Part shown: positions 22,304 through 33,200 of the stretch, piece by piece
How positions within the stretch are numbered: the stretch's first letter is position 1
Layout: every line of letters begins with the position of its first letter
Assembly (NCBI GenBank): GCA_002964805.2
Contig: PUDQ02000017.1
Location: 186,001 to 250,000, forward strand
Direction: 5' to 3'
DNA: 64,000 nucleotides
Origin: Trametes villosa
Lineage: Eukaryota > Basidiomycota > Agaricomycetes > Polyporales > Polyporaceae
The notes under the pieces: generated by a model
What the model was told of the DNA's origin: nothing
The model's database searches: none
Seen by the model: the letters and a program-made list of their open reading frames with translations, nothing else
Made by a program: the position numbers and the translations under genes

Positions 22304-23385
22304 CTAACAGCACTTGCCGCCTGCGTTGGCGGGCGTGTCCACGCTGTGGCTGACGGTGATCGTGTCGCCGGTCGTGGGCTTGATCGGGTCCTCCGACTGC
22401 TCGAGCGATTTGCTCGAAACGATGCGGTAGATGTCTGCTTGCGTGTTTAGCAACATCACAGGAGAGCCATCGTCGGGTCGACTCACCAGTGAGAATGGTT
22501 TGGAACGCGGACTCGACGTTCGATGCGTCCAGCGCAGACGTCTCGATGAAGGAGAGCCCGTTCTCCGCTAAGCGCCCCGCTCAGCATACCCAAGATAGCA
22601 CGTAGCAGGCAAAGGAGACGCACCCGCAAACGCCTTCGCCTCCTCTGTGGGCACAGCGCGGAGGTGCTTCAAATCGCTCTTGTTGCCGACAAGCATGATG
22701 ACGATGTTCGAGTCGGCGTGGTCGCGGAGCTCCTTGAGCCACCGCGTCACGTTCACGTACGTCGCGTGCTTCGAGATGTCATAGACGAGCAGGGCACCGA
22801 CTGCGCCGCGGTAATACCTGCCAATCGCCAGTCTCTTAACACGCAGGCTCAGCAGGAGCAGAGGAGGGGGAAGCTTACGCAGCGGTGATGGCGCGGTACC
22901 GTTCCTGTCCAGCTGGGGGATCCGGTGTAAGGGGGACGAGGCACGCTGCAGGGATGGGGGACCGATCGGCTAGGCGCGCGATAGGGACGTACCAGTATCC
23001 CAGATCTGCGCCTTCAGAGTCTTGCCGTCGACGTTGATTGACCGTGTGGCGAACTCGACGCCGATGGTCGACTTTGTCTCCAAGTTGAACTCGTTGCGCG
23101 TGAACCGCGAGAGCACTGTAGCGGTATTGGGGTAAGGCGCCGTCCTTCCAATCAACACCGTCTCGCAACAAGTACGCACGGTTACTGAACGCATACGATA
23201 CACGGTAAGCACACGAACTCGATGGTGTATGTGGGGAGTACGTACGATTTGCCGACGCCGGAGTCTCCGATGAGGACGACCTATCCGCGGAGAACGGGGG
23301 GCAATCAACGGCTGTTCCTCGCCCCACAGCCCCGCCCCGCCGGACGCACCTTGAACAAGTAGTCGAAGTTGCTTCCCTCAGCCAT
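22304..23385 (-). CDS. RAB11: Small GTPase Rab11 (Ypt3/Ypt31 type)
   Basis: Eight exons (23385-23350, 23280-23246, 23184-23180, 23115-22993, 22912-22879, 22817-22624, 22567-22487, 22434-22304) encode 212 residues. Rab11 directs recycling-endosome and late-Golgi vesicle traffic to the plasma membrane. Visible motifs are the P-loop GDSGVGKS (17-24), the switch I region with [30 protein letters not shown] (switch II), [15 protein letters not shown] and a C-terminal CC prenylation site (GGKCC). The third exon is only 5 nt (TAACC). It supplies the last base of Ser24, all of Asn25 and the first base of Leu26. Without it the frame breaks and the invariant Asn after GKS is lost. The other introns are 52-80 nt. 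Confidence 0.95.
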
Positions 23386-23589
23386 GTCGAATGGTTATGT
23401 CGAGGTCGTGAAAGGCGTGAGCGCGGGCGAAAAAGCGAGGTGTGAAAGGGGGAGGAGAACGAGCAATCGGGGCGGGGTGGTTGGTATGAAGGCGGCGTGG
23501 CGGCGGTGCGAGGCGTCGTGTAACAAGCGGAGTTCCAATTCACTTCTAGCGGTTCCCGAACACACTGACAGCGACCATGGCCCTCGCGC

Positions 23590-23875
23590 ATACTGTACCC
23601 GCCAGACGTTAAGCGATGTCCCCTGTCCCGGGGGCCTCGTCGCCTCGCCTATATGGGCGCTTGTCCCCATGTCCCCGGCCACTCGTCGCCTACCCTCCCC
23701 CTTCCCAATTCGGAAATTTGCCCAGGCGATGGGCGCTTAAGGGCGCTTAACCATCGCCAGGCCAATGATATCGCCTATGTCCCCCTGTCCCCGGCCACCC
23801 ATCGCCTGGGTTCCCCCTTCCCACGCCCTAATCTAGGGTTACGTCGCTTCGCTTAACGTCTGGCGGGTACAGTAT
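23590..23875. mobile_element. MITE-like non-autonomous DNA transposon
   Basis: A 286-bp element is bounded by a perfect 27-bp terminal inverted repeat (23590-23616 and 23849-23875; outer end ATACTGTACCCGCC). The ends can be read as flanked by TA, which would suit a Tc1/mariner-type target duplication. Inside are two diverged copies of a C-rich unit sharing GTCCCCGGCCAC and CCCCCTTCCCA, plus short palindromes (GGGCGCTTAAGGGCGCTTAA). There is no reading frame for a transposase, so it would depend on an autonomous relative. It sits about 205 bp upstream of the Rab11 start codon. Confidence 0.8.
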
Positions 23876-24258
23876 CTCGTCCTCTCCTCCGCTGCCTGGC
23901 GTATGGCGAGTACGAGCACCTCTGTAACTTGTTTCATCATGCGCTGGCTGATCCATGACCTGCCTCGGTGCTGAGTACAGTGCTCGTGCACCGGCGTGAA
24001 GCTATGAGACTCCTCCAACTGCGGCTCTGATCATCCCTGGCCTGATGCACGTCCTCGAATCTATCACCTTCTGATCGCCCAACCGTAGTGCGCTCTCGCC
24101 TTGTATCTTCAGTGCAGGTTTGGCAGTGGGAGCGCATATAGCCCGTGTTGCTCGCAGAAACGGCGCGAAGGGATGACCTGCGCTCACAAGGTCGGGAGAA
24201 GCGGCCCTCTCGGTCCGCACAAGCTGGTCACACAACACCAGGTTCTCTTCCCCGAGTC

Positions 24259-24264
24259 TATAAA
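24259..24264 (+). promoter_or_regulatory. TATA box
   Basis: TATAAA stands about 80 bp before the ATG at 24343. It is probably the core promoter of the mutarotase gene. Confidence 0.55.
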
Positions 24265-24342
24265 GATGCATCGTTGGAGGTGGTTGAAGCACCCGCGTTG
24301 TGCAGGACTAAACCACGTATCCTTGCATAAGCCTCCGAGAAG

Positions 24343-24823
24343 ATGTCCATTCCCCACAGCAAACGCGTCTGTCAAATCATCAAGGTACGTTTCACCTCCA
24401 CCTACCCGGACCTCCCCGCTCTAATCTCGAATCACAGCTCAAGCCCGAGGCGGAAGCCGAATACAAGGCTATCCACGCCAACGTCTGGCCCGGGGTGCTC
24501 GCAGCGCTCGCGCGGCACCACATTGCGGACTACTCGATTCACTACCACCCGCCTCTGCACTTGCTTATCGCGCACTTCAAGTACACTGGCACGGACTACG
24601 CCGGGGACATGCGCGGGATCGCTGCCGACCCGGAGACACAGCGCTGGTGGCAGCTCACGGACGGGATGCAGGAGAGCCTCGTCGAGGGCGCGACCGGGAG
24701 CGCCGGCGACGTGCCGTGGTGGCAGGTGCGTTTGGTAAAGCTCGCCGTGGCGCCGTTCACACATGCTCTGGCGCTATCCAGGAACTGGAGGAGGTGTTTA
24801 GATTCGAGGGAGGCTCGGCGTAG
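24343..24823 (+). CDS. L-rhamnose mutarotase-like protein
   Basis: Three exons (24343-24384, 24438-24725, 24782-24823) with introns of 53 and 56 nt encode 123 residues, close to the family's usual ~105. The enzyme interconverts alpha and beta anomers of L-rhamnose as part of the dimeric alpha-beta barrel RhaM/YiiL family. Visible family features are the opening RVCQIIKLKPEAEAEY, NVWPGVLAALARH, a HPP-LLIAHFKY strand, the diagnostic QRWWQLTDGMQ block and the C-terminal VPWWQ-ELEEVFRFEG. The N-terminal RVCQI strand is split from LKPEAE by the first intron. Rhamnose occurs in plant cell-wall pectin, so a role in plant-sugar use is a reasonable inference. No sugar-pathway neighbours are present. 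Confidence 0.85.
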
Positions 24824-25343
24824 ACACATAGCCCCGCAATTGCATGCACGATGCTGCATATCTGAGCCGCTTATGGTGTGCTCGCCGACATCGATACGAG
24901 CCTCGGACGGGGTATGCGGTGCCTTTTCTAGCGCACGGGTATTAGATCCCCCCATGTACCCAATTCCAGACAATATGAACTACAAACATTGGAATAAGAC
25001 AGAAGGAGACGAAGTTGAACGAGCCCGGAATGGGGCGCGCACACGCAGCAAGCCGAGCCGCTCAGACGTCGCGCGCCCCCGCACAAGCCGAAGCACAAGG
25101 GTGTAGGTAGAGTGGCAGTAGTCGAGCTCGGGAACTAGGGGCGGGGACGGGAGGGATGCGCGCGATGTGTATTTATGTAGCGTTCACAGTAGATGGGAGG
25201 CTGAAGCGTAAGAGATATATCATCGAAAAGGGCAATGGATCGTGACATGAAGTGAAGAACGTTGGACGGTCATGAAGAGGATGATGCTTTGCCGCTAAAG
25301 CGACGCGGGGGAGCATCGCTGGCAGCTTCCACCCTGGCGTACA
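24824..25343. other. Convergent intergenic gap
   Basis: This is the 3'-to-3' gap between the mutarotase gene and CDC42. I see no gene or repeat. Confidence 0.5.
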
Positions 25344-26171
<828 letters not shown>

Positions 26172-27195
26172 GGCTCTCCGGGAGGTCTATGGGATCGAAA
26201 GAGGGTCGAACTGCAAGAGAAGGGGAAGCGTAAGCCACCGCTTCGCTGTGGCCAAAGATGGCCCATGCAGGCCATGCGACGCGGCCACGCAGCGCCCGCG
26301 TGTCACGGTCTTGACACGGCGTGCAGCCATGTGCCGCGCTCGACGTGGTATTGAAGGCATCTAGTGGGATGTCGAGTGTCATTCGGATGCTCACCTTGCT
26401 TGTACAATGCCGTGAAGGGGCGAAGCGAGGAAGCTGGCTTGCAGGGTTGGCGATACTTTGATCTATACCGCACCGAGATGCAGCGCTGCGCGAGAAGATA
26501 AGACCGAGCAACGCGAGTGGATCAGAGGTAGGCAGAGTGTTGGAGATGTGGACGACGAGGGCGACGGCGAGCAGGCGGACTGGACTGCCAACTATGTGCT
26601 CCCGGACGAGTTGGACTTGACGACCGGTTCACAGCATTTCTAGAACGCCTGCCCTGAACCCATCACACGCCACAACCTTAACAGTAACTAACATCCTCTT
26701 ATAGGGCTTTAAGCAGCAGCTCTAAGCCAGCATCAGGTTCATTTATCTTGTTTGACAGCACCATCTAGGCTTCTTTCAATACAGAATCGCCCGGTAAAAC
26801 TTTCTTCAGATATTGTAGCAAGCATGTGCTACAACTTATCGGTACGAGCCGAATCAGTAGCTAGTTCCCCGAGGAGGACGATCGCGTAAAGCGAATCCAC
26901 CTAGCAGAGGCCCCCGGGCTCCTTGAATGCCAGCCTTCCCTCCGAGTACCACAACTGGGCTACTATCATACCATGACGCAGACCAAATGCAGACCGCAAT
27001 AAATGCGCAGGCCGCTCTTATACTTAGCGAAATTGACCCCAATTACAGGTTTATCCGCAGTGTCGGGCCGGCGCTCAGGACAACTACGCGTTGTCGGACT
27101 CGCGCCTACCGCTCCTTCGTCCCGCTATACTGCATATCTGCCTCCTTGCCTCGTCATCCTCGTCTCTGGATTACGCACACAACTGGTAGCGCAAG
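26172..27195. other. Divergent intergenic region CDC42/EMC4
   Basis: This 1-kb stretch should contain both promoters. Its short open frames are not convincing, and I see no repeat or RNA gene. Confidence 0.5.
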
Positions 27196-27914
27196 ATGTC
27201 GACTGCTGTAGAAGTATCCAAGTGCGTAATATTATCCCGTGACGACGTGCACCCTTGACAATCGCCGCAGGTGGAAACACCTTCCCCCTCCTCCGGGGTT
27301 CGCTGCTTCCGTGTCTTCGGTAAGGCCAACCATTGCTGAAGGTATGGCTACACAGCTTGAATGTGATGCTTCGCAGCAGTCAAAGACGTCTAGCAAGACC
27401 GTCGCGGCAGCAACCGCGTCGTATGAAGAGCTGAAGGCGAAGCGAGCATGGGACTTCGCGGTCGCGCCGGCCAAGTCTCTCCCAATGCAGGCCTTCATGC
27501 TGTACATGTCTGGGGGTGGTGTGCAGATATTCAGCATGGGCATCGTCTTTATGCTGCTCTCGAGCCCGTTCAAGAACCTCGCGTCTATCAACACCGGTAT
27601 GTCCCCCACAGGCTCGTTACTGTTGGGTCGTAGTGACCACCTCTGTAAAGCGTTCGCGCCGTTCGCCCCCGCATCCTCGTCCCCGAAAGCGTTCAGCACC
27701 CTGGTACTACAGAAGATCGCGTACCTCTTCTGCAATCTCCTCACTCTTGCACTGGGCCTGTGGAAATGCCGTTCGATGGGACTACTACCTACGGGGACGG
27801 GAGATTGGCTTGCCTTCGAAACTAGGGGACAGGTATGGATACCAACATATCTATCCTCGCAGGAGCTAACCTGCCGGGCTGGGATTGCAGCCTCCAGAGA
27901 TTCTGTTGATCTAG
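27196..27914 (+). CDS. EMC4: ER membrane protein complex subunit 4
   Basis: Four exons (27196-27221, 27271-27596, 27651-27832, 27891-27914) encode 185 residues (human EMC4 is 183). EMC4 is a subunit of the ER insertase that places tail-anchored and multi-pass proteins into the membrane. The first exon is 26 nt and joins to K-WKHLPPPPGF. The core shows AWDFAVAPAKSLPMQAFMLYMSGGGVQIFS, then SINTAFAPF, QKIAYLFCNLLTLALGLWKC and SMGLLPTGTGDWL, all typical of the family, with two or three hydrophobic segments. The last exon encodes only PPEILLI. A 36-nt stretch at 27321-27356 begins GTAAGG and ends ACAG. It could be an in-frame mini-intron, but the frame is open without splicing it. Confidence 0.93.
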
Positions 27915-28741
27915 CTCTTCTTGTACACGCGGCGTCCTCACAGCGTGGCTGTCATATCTCGCATACACCTGGTATACCACATTTATTCTGTACTATATCC
28001 CCGCTACCTCTGTTAGTGTGCCTTCGTGTCATCTCGGGTGTCGTGACTACAGGCACAAATCGACGAAAGACGAATCTCTTCCGAACACGCATGCCGGACG
28101 GTGCTCCTGGCCTCCGTGCGGATATCACCTACCCAGGTGGGCCCTCCTGCCAGTGCCAGAAATCCGTCACCAGACAAGATTCGACCATGGCTAGCTCACC
28201 CGGAGGCAAGTGTGCGAACAGAGCCTGATCGGACGTGTACCATCCGCGAACTGCAACTTACACCCCATCATCCTACAGGAGCTACAGGTCACGGGAAGTG
28301 CAACCTGTACTCGGGTCTGGCGGCGTCTGCGACTGCCAGTGCGCAGGGTGGCATGGGTGCGCCGACCGTGGAGGACGGGCGCGGGAGGGCACGGGAGGCT
28401 GTCTCTACCCCTCTGTCCCTGCAGACAAGAACGCCCTTGGGCTTACGACGAGTTTTCTCCGCGCGGAGATCTGGTCAAGTCTTGCCTCGCCGTCACCCTT
28501 TCTCGTACGGATGGCGCGGGGCGTGTACCTTGGCCTTTCTCTCGACGTCCGACACTCTATCCTCATGCACCACAGGTGTGGTATACGATGTGTCGTTGTC
28601 TTTCCGTACGGTGCAACCCTGCGTTTCAAGCTGCCCTCCGAGCTTGACGTCGAATCCACTCGTACCCTCAGTTGACCACTACATGTATTCTGCACCGTAT
28701 CCTACATTGACACTGGTTACTGCCTTTACACACACTTATGT
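27915..28741. other. Convergent gap, possible unrecognised transcript
   Basis: This lies between the 3' ends of EMC4 and the phosducin-like gene. A strong-context ATG (ACCATGG, 28187) is followed by AG/GCAAGT and, 80 nt later, a clear acceptor (TCCTACAG, 28271-28278). A GC-AG intron would join to a long open frame. The products in either frame match nothing I know, so I do not call a gene. Confidence 0.3.
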
Positions 28742-29721
28742 CTACAGGTCAAACTCGAAGTCCGAGTCCGAATCCTCCTTCTGGCTCCTCAGGTTCTTCG
28801 GTGCCTTCGCATTCGTACTCGTAGCGGCCGACCGCATACGCGACGACGGGTCGTCGTCCACATCTTCGAGGTCGGAGCCGTCGTCGTCGCTGTCTCGCTC
28901 CGAGCCCTGCGGTAACCTTTGTTGCGGGATGATACCCCCGGCGAGGATGAGCACGGCCTCCAGCTCTGTTGGTTGAGATGCGCCGCAGTGAATACGCAGT
29001 TCCGCAGATATTCATGTAGCCGCCTACCTTCAATCTTGCGCTCCCTGTCGGCGCCCCATGCCACGAGCTGGTTTAGCACCTCGCCCTTGCGGTAGATGAT
29101 GAGCATGGGCAGCCGGACGTCCGGCAGGTTCGGTATGCACTTGTCGCCCACGATGGAGACAAACTTCGTGTGCGGGTGTCGTTGCGCGAGGATGCGTATG
29201 TGCTCCGCGGCGCGCTCACTATGCGGGATCCTACGCGCGATCGACGGTCAGCTATGAGGGCACCAGGTACAGTCTTTGGGCGCTCACCCATCCTTGTAGA
29301 GGAACACCACCACGCCGGTGCCCCTCTGTTGCTCATCGCCCTCCTCGTTCACCGAGCTCGCCTCGGTCACCTCGCGCGTGTAGTCCTCTCGCGAGATCGG
29401 GTACACCCTCCCGAAGCGCGCCTGCTCCATCTTCCGTGTCTCCTGCAGCTTCCGCCGGCGCATGACCTCGAGGATCCGCTCCGTCTCATCGTCGGGGGCC
29501 TCCGCGGCGAGCTCGCGCAGCTGCGCGGCCGTGTAGTTCGCGTACTTCTCCTCGAGCGTCGGCGCGGGCGGGGGCGAGGGCGTGCGCGGGGTCGGCGGAC
29601 GCGGCGGGAGGATGCCGTGCTTCCGGAGCGCCTCGTTACTGGTCCAAATGGTTTGTATCGGGCGACGCTACATAGGATGTCGTGCTCACAACTCGGTGTC
29701 TTCGTTCGCGTTGATGGCCAT
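28742..29721 (-). CDS. PLP2: Phosducin-like protein (PLP2/PDCL3 type)
   Basis: Four exons (29721-29690, 29638-29288, 29230-29028, 28965-28742) encode 269 residues. These proteins are co-chaperones of the CCT/TRiC chaperonin and help fold actin and tubulin in the cytosol. The N-terminus has the family signature DTEF-NEALRKHGILPP, split by the first intron. Then come an N-terminal helical region with LEEKY, SREDYTREVTEAS, and a thioredoxin fold (GTGVVVFLYKDG, TKFVSIVGDKCIPNLPDVRLPMLIIYRKGE) without a redox CxxC, as expected. The C-terminus is acidic and Ser/Asp-rich, ending DSDFEFDL. Introns are 51-62 nt. Confidence 0.92.
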
Positions 29722-30293
29722 CGTACGTGCAAGGTTGTGGACGAAGGAGAGAATGTGCAGGAGCGCTGCGCCCGCGACCGCGGACGCGCGCGAAGGCGCT
29801 AGATTACTCCGGACGCGGCAAGGCCATACACTCGCTAAGTCGCTTTATCTTTCCCTTTAGTATGCTGCGTTGTTTGTTATCGACTGGAAGTAACCAGATT
29901 ACTTCGGCTACTTAGCTGTCTACCTTCTGATATATCTCGGTTAGATATGGATTAGCGGTTTACCGCTGCACACTGATCGCGCGTTGCCCAAGACCTTCGC
30001 CCCATCCCACAGGTTCGCTCTTGTCGTTCGCAGCATCGTGCACGTCGATGGATTCTTCCACTCCCTAGTGCTTCCCATGAAGCGGTCATGTTATCACTGC
30101 AAATTGCCTGAACATCGTTCGCACGCTTCCCGTCAGGTGCTGCGGTACGTGCATACCAAACAGGCCCCGAGAGAAAGCCGGTTCAGGCTGAACACAAACC
30201 CCCACTTGCTCTCCAGATCTTGACTTGGTCCTGCTGTGGCGAGGACCAGCCTATGCTCGGGAAACTTGCTACTGGCTTGCGCTTGTGCTCGGA
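29722..30293. other. Divergent intergenic region, PLP2/Dicer
   Basis: This contains the PLP2 promoter and the Dicer 5' region. The Dicer reading frame stays open a little way upstream of 30294, and a 5' exon could lie here. Nothing else is visible. Confidence 0.45.
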
Positions 30294-33200
30294 ATGGCTC
30301 TCCTCGACCAAGTCAGCGATACCCTCCTGCCCCGCCGGTACCAGGAGGAGATCTTCGTGCGCGCCCAGCAAGGGAATGTCATCGCGGCGCTGGACACTGG
30401 GAGCGGAAAGACGTTTATCAGTACCCTCCTGATCAAGTGGATCACCGCGCGCGACATCGGAGGAGGCAATATCATCGTGTTCCTCGTACCGAAGGTGGCG
30501 CTCGTGCAGCAGCAGGGCGAGTTCATCGAGAAGCAGACGACTTTGCGGGTGCGGCAGTTCTCGGGAGCTACGGCGCATGATATGGGAGACAGGGACGGCT
30601 GGAAGAAGGAATTTGAGGATGCAGACGTCTTCGTCATGACCGGTACGTCGAGTGCATTGTGTATGCCACAGCCGTCTAATAGCGTTCTGCAGCCCAGATT
30701 TTCTTGAACCTCATCACGCACTCTCACTGGGGCATCGACAAGGTGCGCCAACCTCCGTGCACAGCAGGTTGTGCAGTACTGATCGCACATGTTTGGGCAG
30801 GTCTCCCTGATCGTGTTCGACGAATGTCACCACACCCGTAAGAACCACGCGTACAACGGCATCATGCGCGAGTACTTCCAGACACCCGCCGGTTCACGCC
30901 CGAAGATCTTCGGGATGACCGCCTCGCCCATCTGGAATCCGAAGAACGCTGAAGAGTCATTGGCAACTTTGGAGCGCAATCTGGACGCAAAGGTGATCGC
31001 TGTCAAGGAACATGTGGACGAACTCAGCGGGCATTCGCCCAAGCCTAAAGAGGTGAAGTGAGCGCACACAGCTCCTCGGACTATGCTGAACAACACCCAG
31101 ATCATTCAAGTATACCCCACGCCACCGATTCAATACCCCGAGTACCCGTCAAAATCGCTCCGAAAACTTCTCGACTTGGAGAATTTACCCCCCGAGATCG
31201 GCCTACCCGCCGACAAGATTCTGACGAGATACGAAGTGACGTTCTACAGCCTTGGCCCCTTCGGCGCGGAGCTCTTCCTCTACACAGAGGTGAACCAGCG
31301 CGTCTCTCAGCTGATACAGGACGCTCTGGACTCGTCCATGGACTACATGACCCCAGCTCAGTACGCGGAGACCGCGCGCACGGGGACGTTGTCCCTCGAT
31401 ACGCTCGAGAACGTACATCCGAAACTGAAGGAGCTTCATAAAACGTTGGAACGCTTCCGCCATTTCTTTGAGGGCGCGGGAGCGGACTCGGAAGTTCCTA
31501 TGTCGTGGTGTTCGCCCAAGGTCCGGTCGCTTGCGGAGACGCTTTTCCACAGGTACACGGACTCGTTCCAAGGCATCATCTTCGTCGAGCAACGGCATGT
31601 TGCGAGTTGCCTGGCCGTCATTCTGTCGCGCTTGCCTATCCTTAGCCACATCATCAAATCGGAACAGCTCGTCGGCCACGGCAAGGACACCGCCAAGGCG
31701 CACACGAAGGGTATGGGCACTCGCAACCAGCAAGATACCGTCAAGATGTTCCGAGAACGAACCATCAACGTCTGTAAGTATGCTACGCAAACTCTCGGCC
31801 TTTCTTAGCGCTGATTTCCCTCAGTGGTCGCTACCTCTGTCGCCGAAGAAGGGCTTGACTTCCCGGTACGTTGCAGACAAACCGCCGGGGGTGTATGTGC
31901 GTGCCGCCTCGCAAGCTGACATGCTATGGTCGCCCAAGGATCACTAGTGCGTTGGCGACAACTCACTAGGGATGTTTGGTTGGTGATATGCTTGTCAAAA
32001 CTGTTGCTTGCGCGACGGCATGGACATATGCGCCCCGCGCGTAGACCGTGGTGCTGACTCGTCCGAAGGCTTGCGATCTAGTCATTCGGTTCGACCCCGT
32101 GCAGCACATGGTCGGATACGTGCAATCGAGAGGCCGCGCTCGACACAAGACATCGACGTTCATCATCATGCTTCAGGAAGGCGCGCAGTCTCAGGCAGAA
32201 CGGTACCTGCAGTTCTCGCAGAGCGAGCCGCATCTCAAACAGGTGTACCAGGATCGTGACCTCGCTCTGCAGCCTGTCCCGGAGGAAGAGGAAGACACCC
32301 ACGACGACCCACGGGATCTAGCGGAGCGCGAGCGATACGTCGTGCCGTCTACCGGCGCCGTCCTCACGTACACTAGCGCCATTGGGCTACTCAACCATCT
32401 CTGCTCCTTGATCCCCCGCGACAGGTTCACCCCTATGCACGTGCCGACGTATACGGGCGATTTCAGCGCGACAGTACACCTCCCTCCCAGTCTACCACTG
32501 CCTGCGGACCTTCTCACGTACGAGGGACCGCTCAGGCGGTCGAAGAAGGAAGCGAAGCGCGCCGCAGCGTTTCGCGCTGTGAAGTCTCTCCATGCGATGA
32601 ACGTGTTCGACGATTTCCTGCTGCCTACGAAGAGCGCTCGCGGCCGTGAAAACGAGGACTCGGACGGCGTCCCCATCGGAGACATCGGCAAGGTCCCTGA
32701 CACGCTCGAGGTGCGCGTCCGCGACCCCTGGGTCCAGGGCCAGACGCTCTGGCTCCATGTTGTGTACCTCGACGGCCGTCCCTCTGCTGGCCTCGTCACC
32801 GGTACTCCGCTACCTCCCGTGGAGCTCGTCGCGAGCGGCCTGTTCGTCTCGACCGACGAGCCGCGCGAGGTGGTGTTGGACCCGAGGCACGCGTGGAGCC
32901 AGCGCCGCGCGATGGAGGACTACACGAGGATGGGACTATGGTGGTGCATCACCGGCAGAGGGATCACTCTCCCGCTGACATGCTACCTGGTCCCGATCAA
33001 CCGTGAGCTCAAGGTCGACTTCGACGCGATCGAGCTCGCCGTCCTCCATCCGTTCGGCTCGTACAACTGGGAAGGCGTCGGGGAGGAGCACTACGGGCAT
33101 CTGATGTACACGAACAACAAGGAAGCGGGGCACCCGCTGGTGTTGTATCGACTGCGTCCGGATATCACGCCGTCGACGCGCCCACCGGAGGGCTCCCGCG

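Larger units (their letters stand above)
23386..24342. other. Divergent intergenic region with a MITE
   Basis: This is shared upstream DNA of Rab11 and the rhamnose mutarotase gene. It holds the inverted-repeat element at 23590-23875 and a TATA box at 24259. No gene is seen. Confidence 0.6.
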
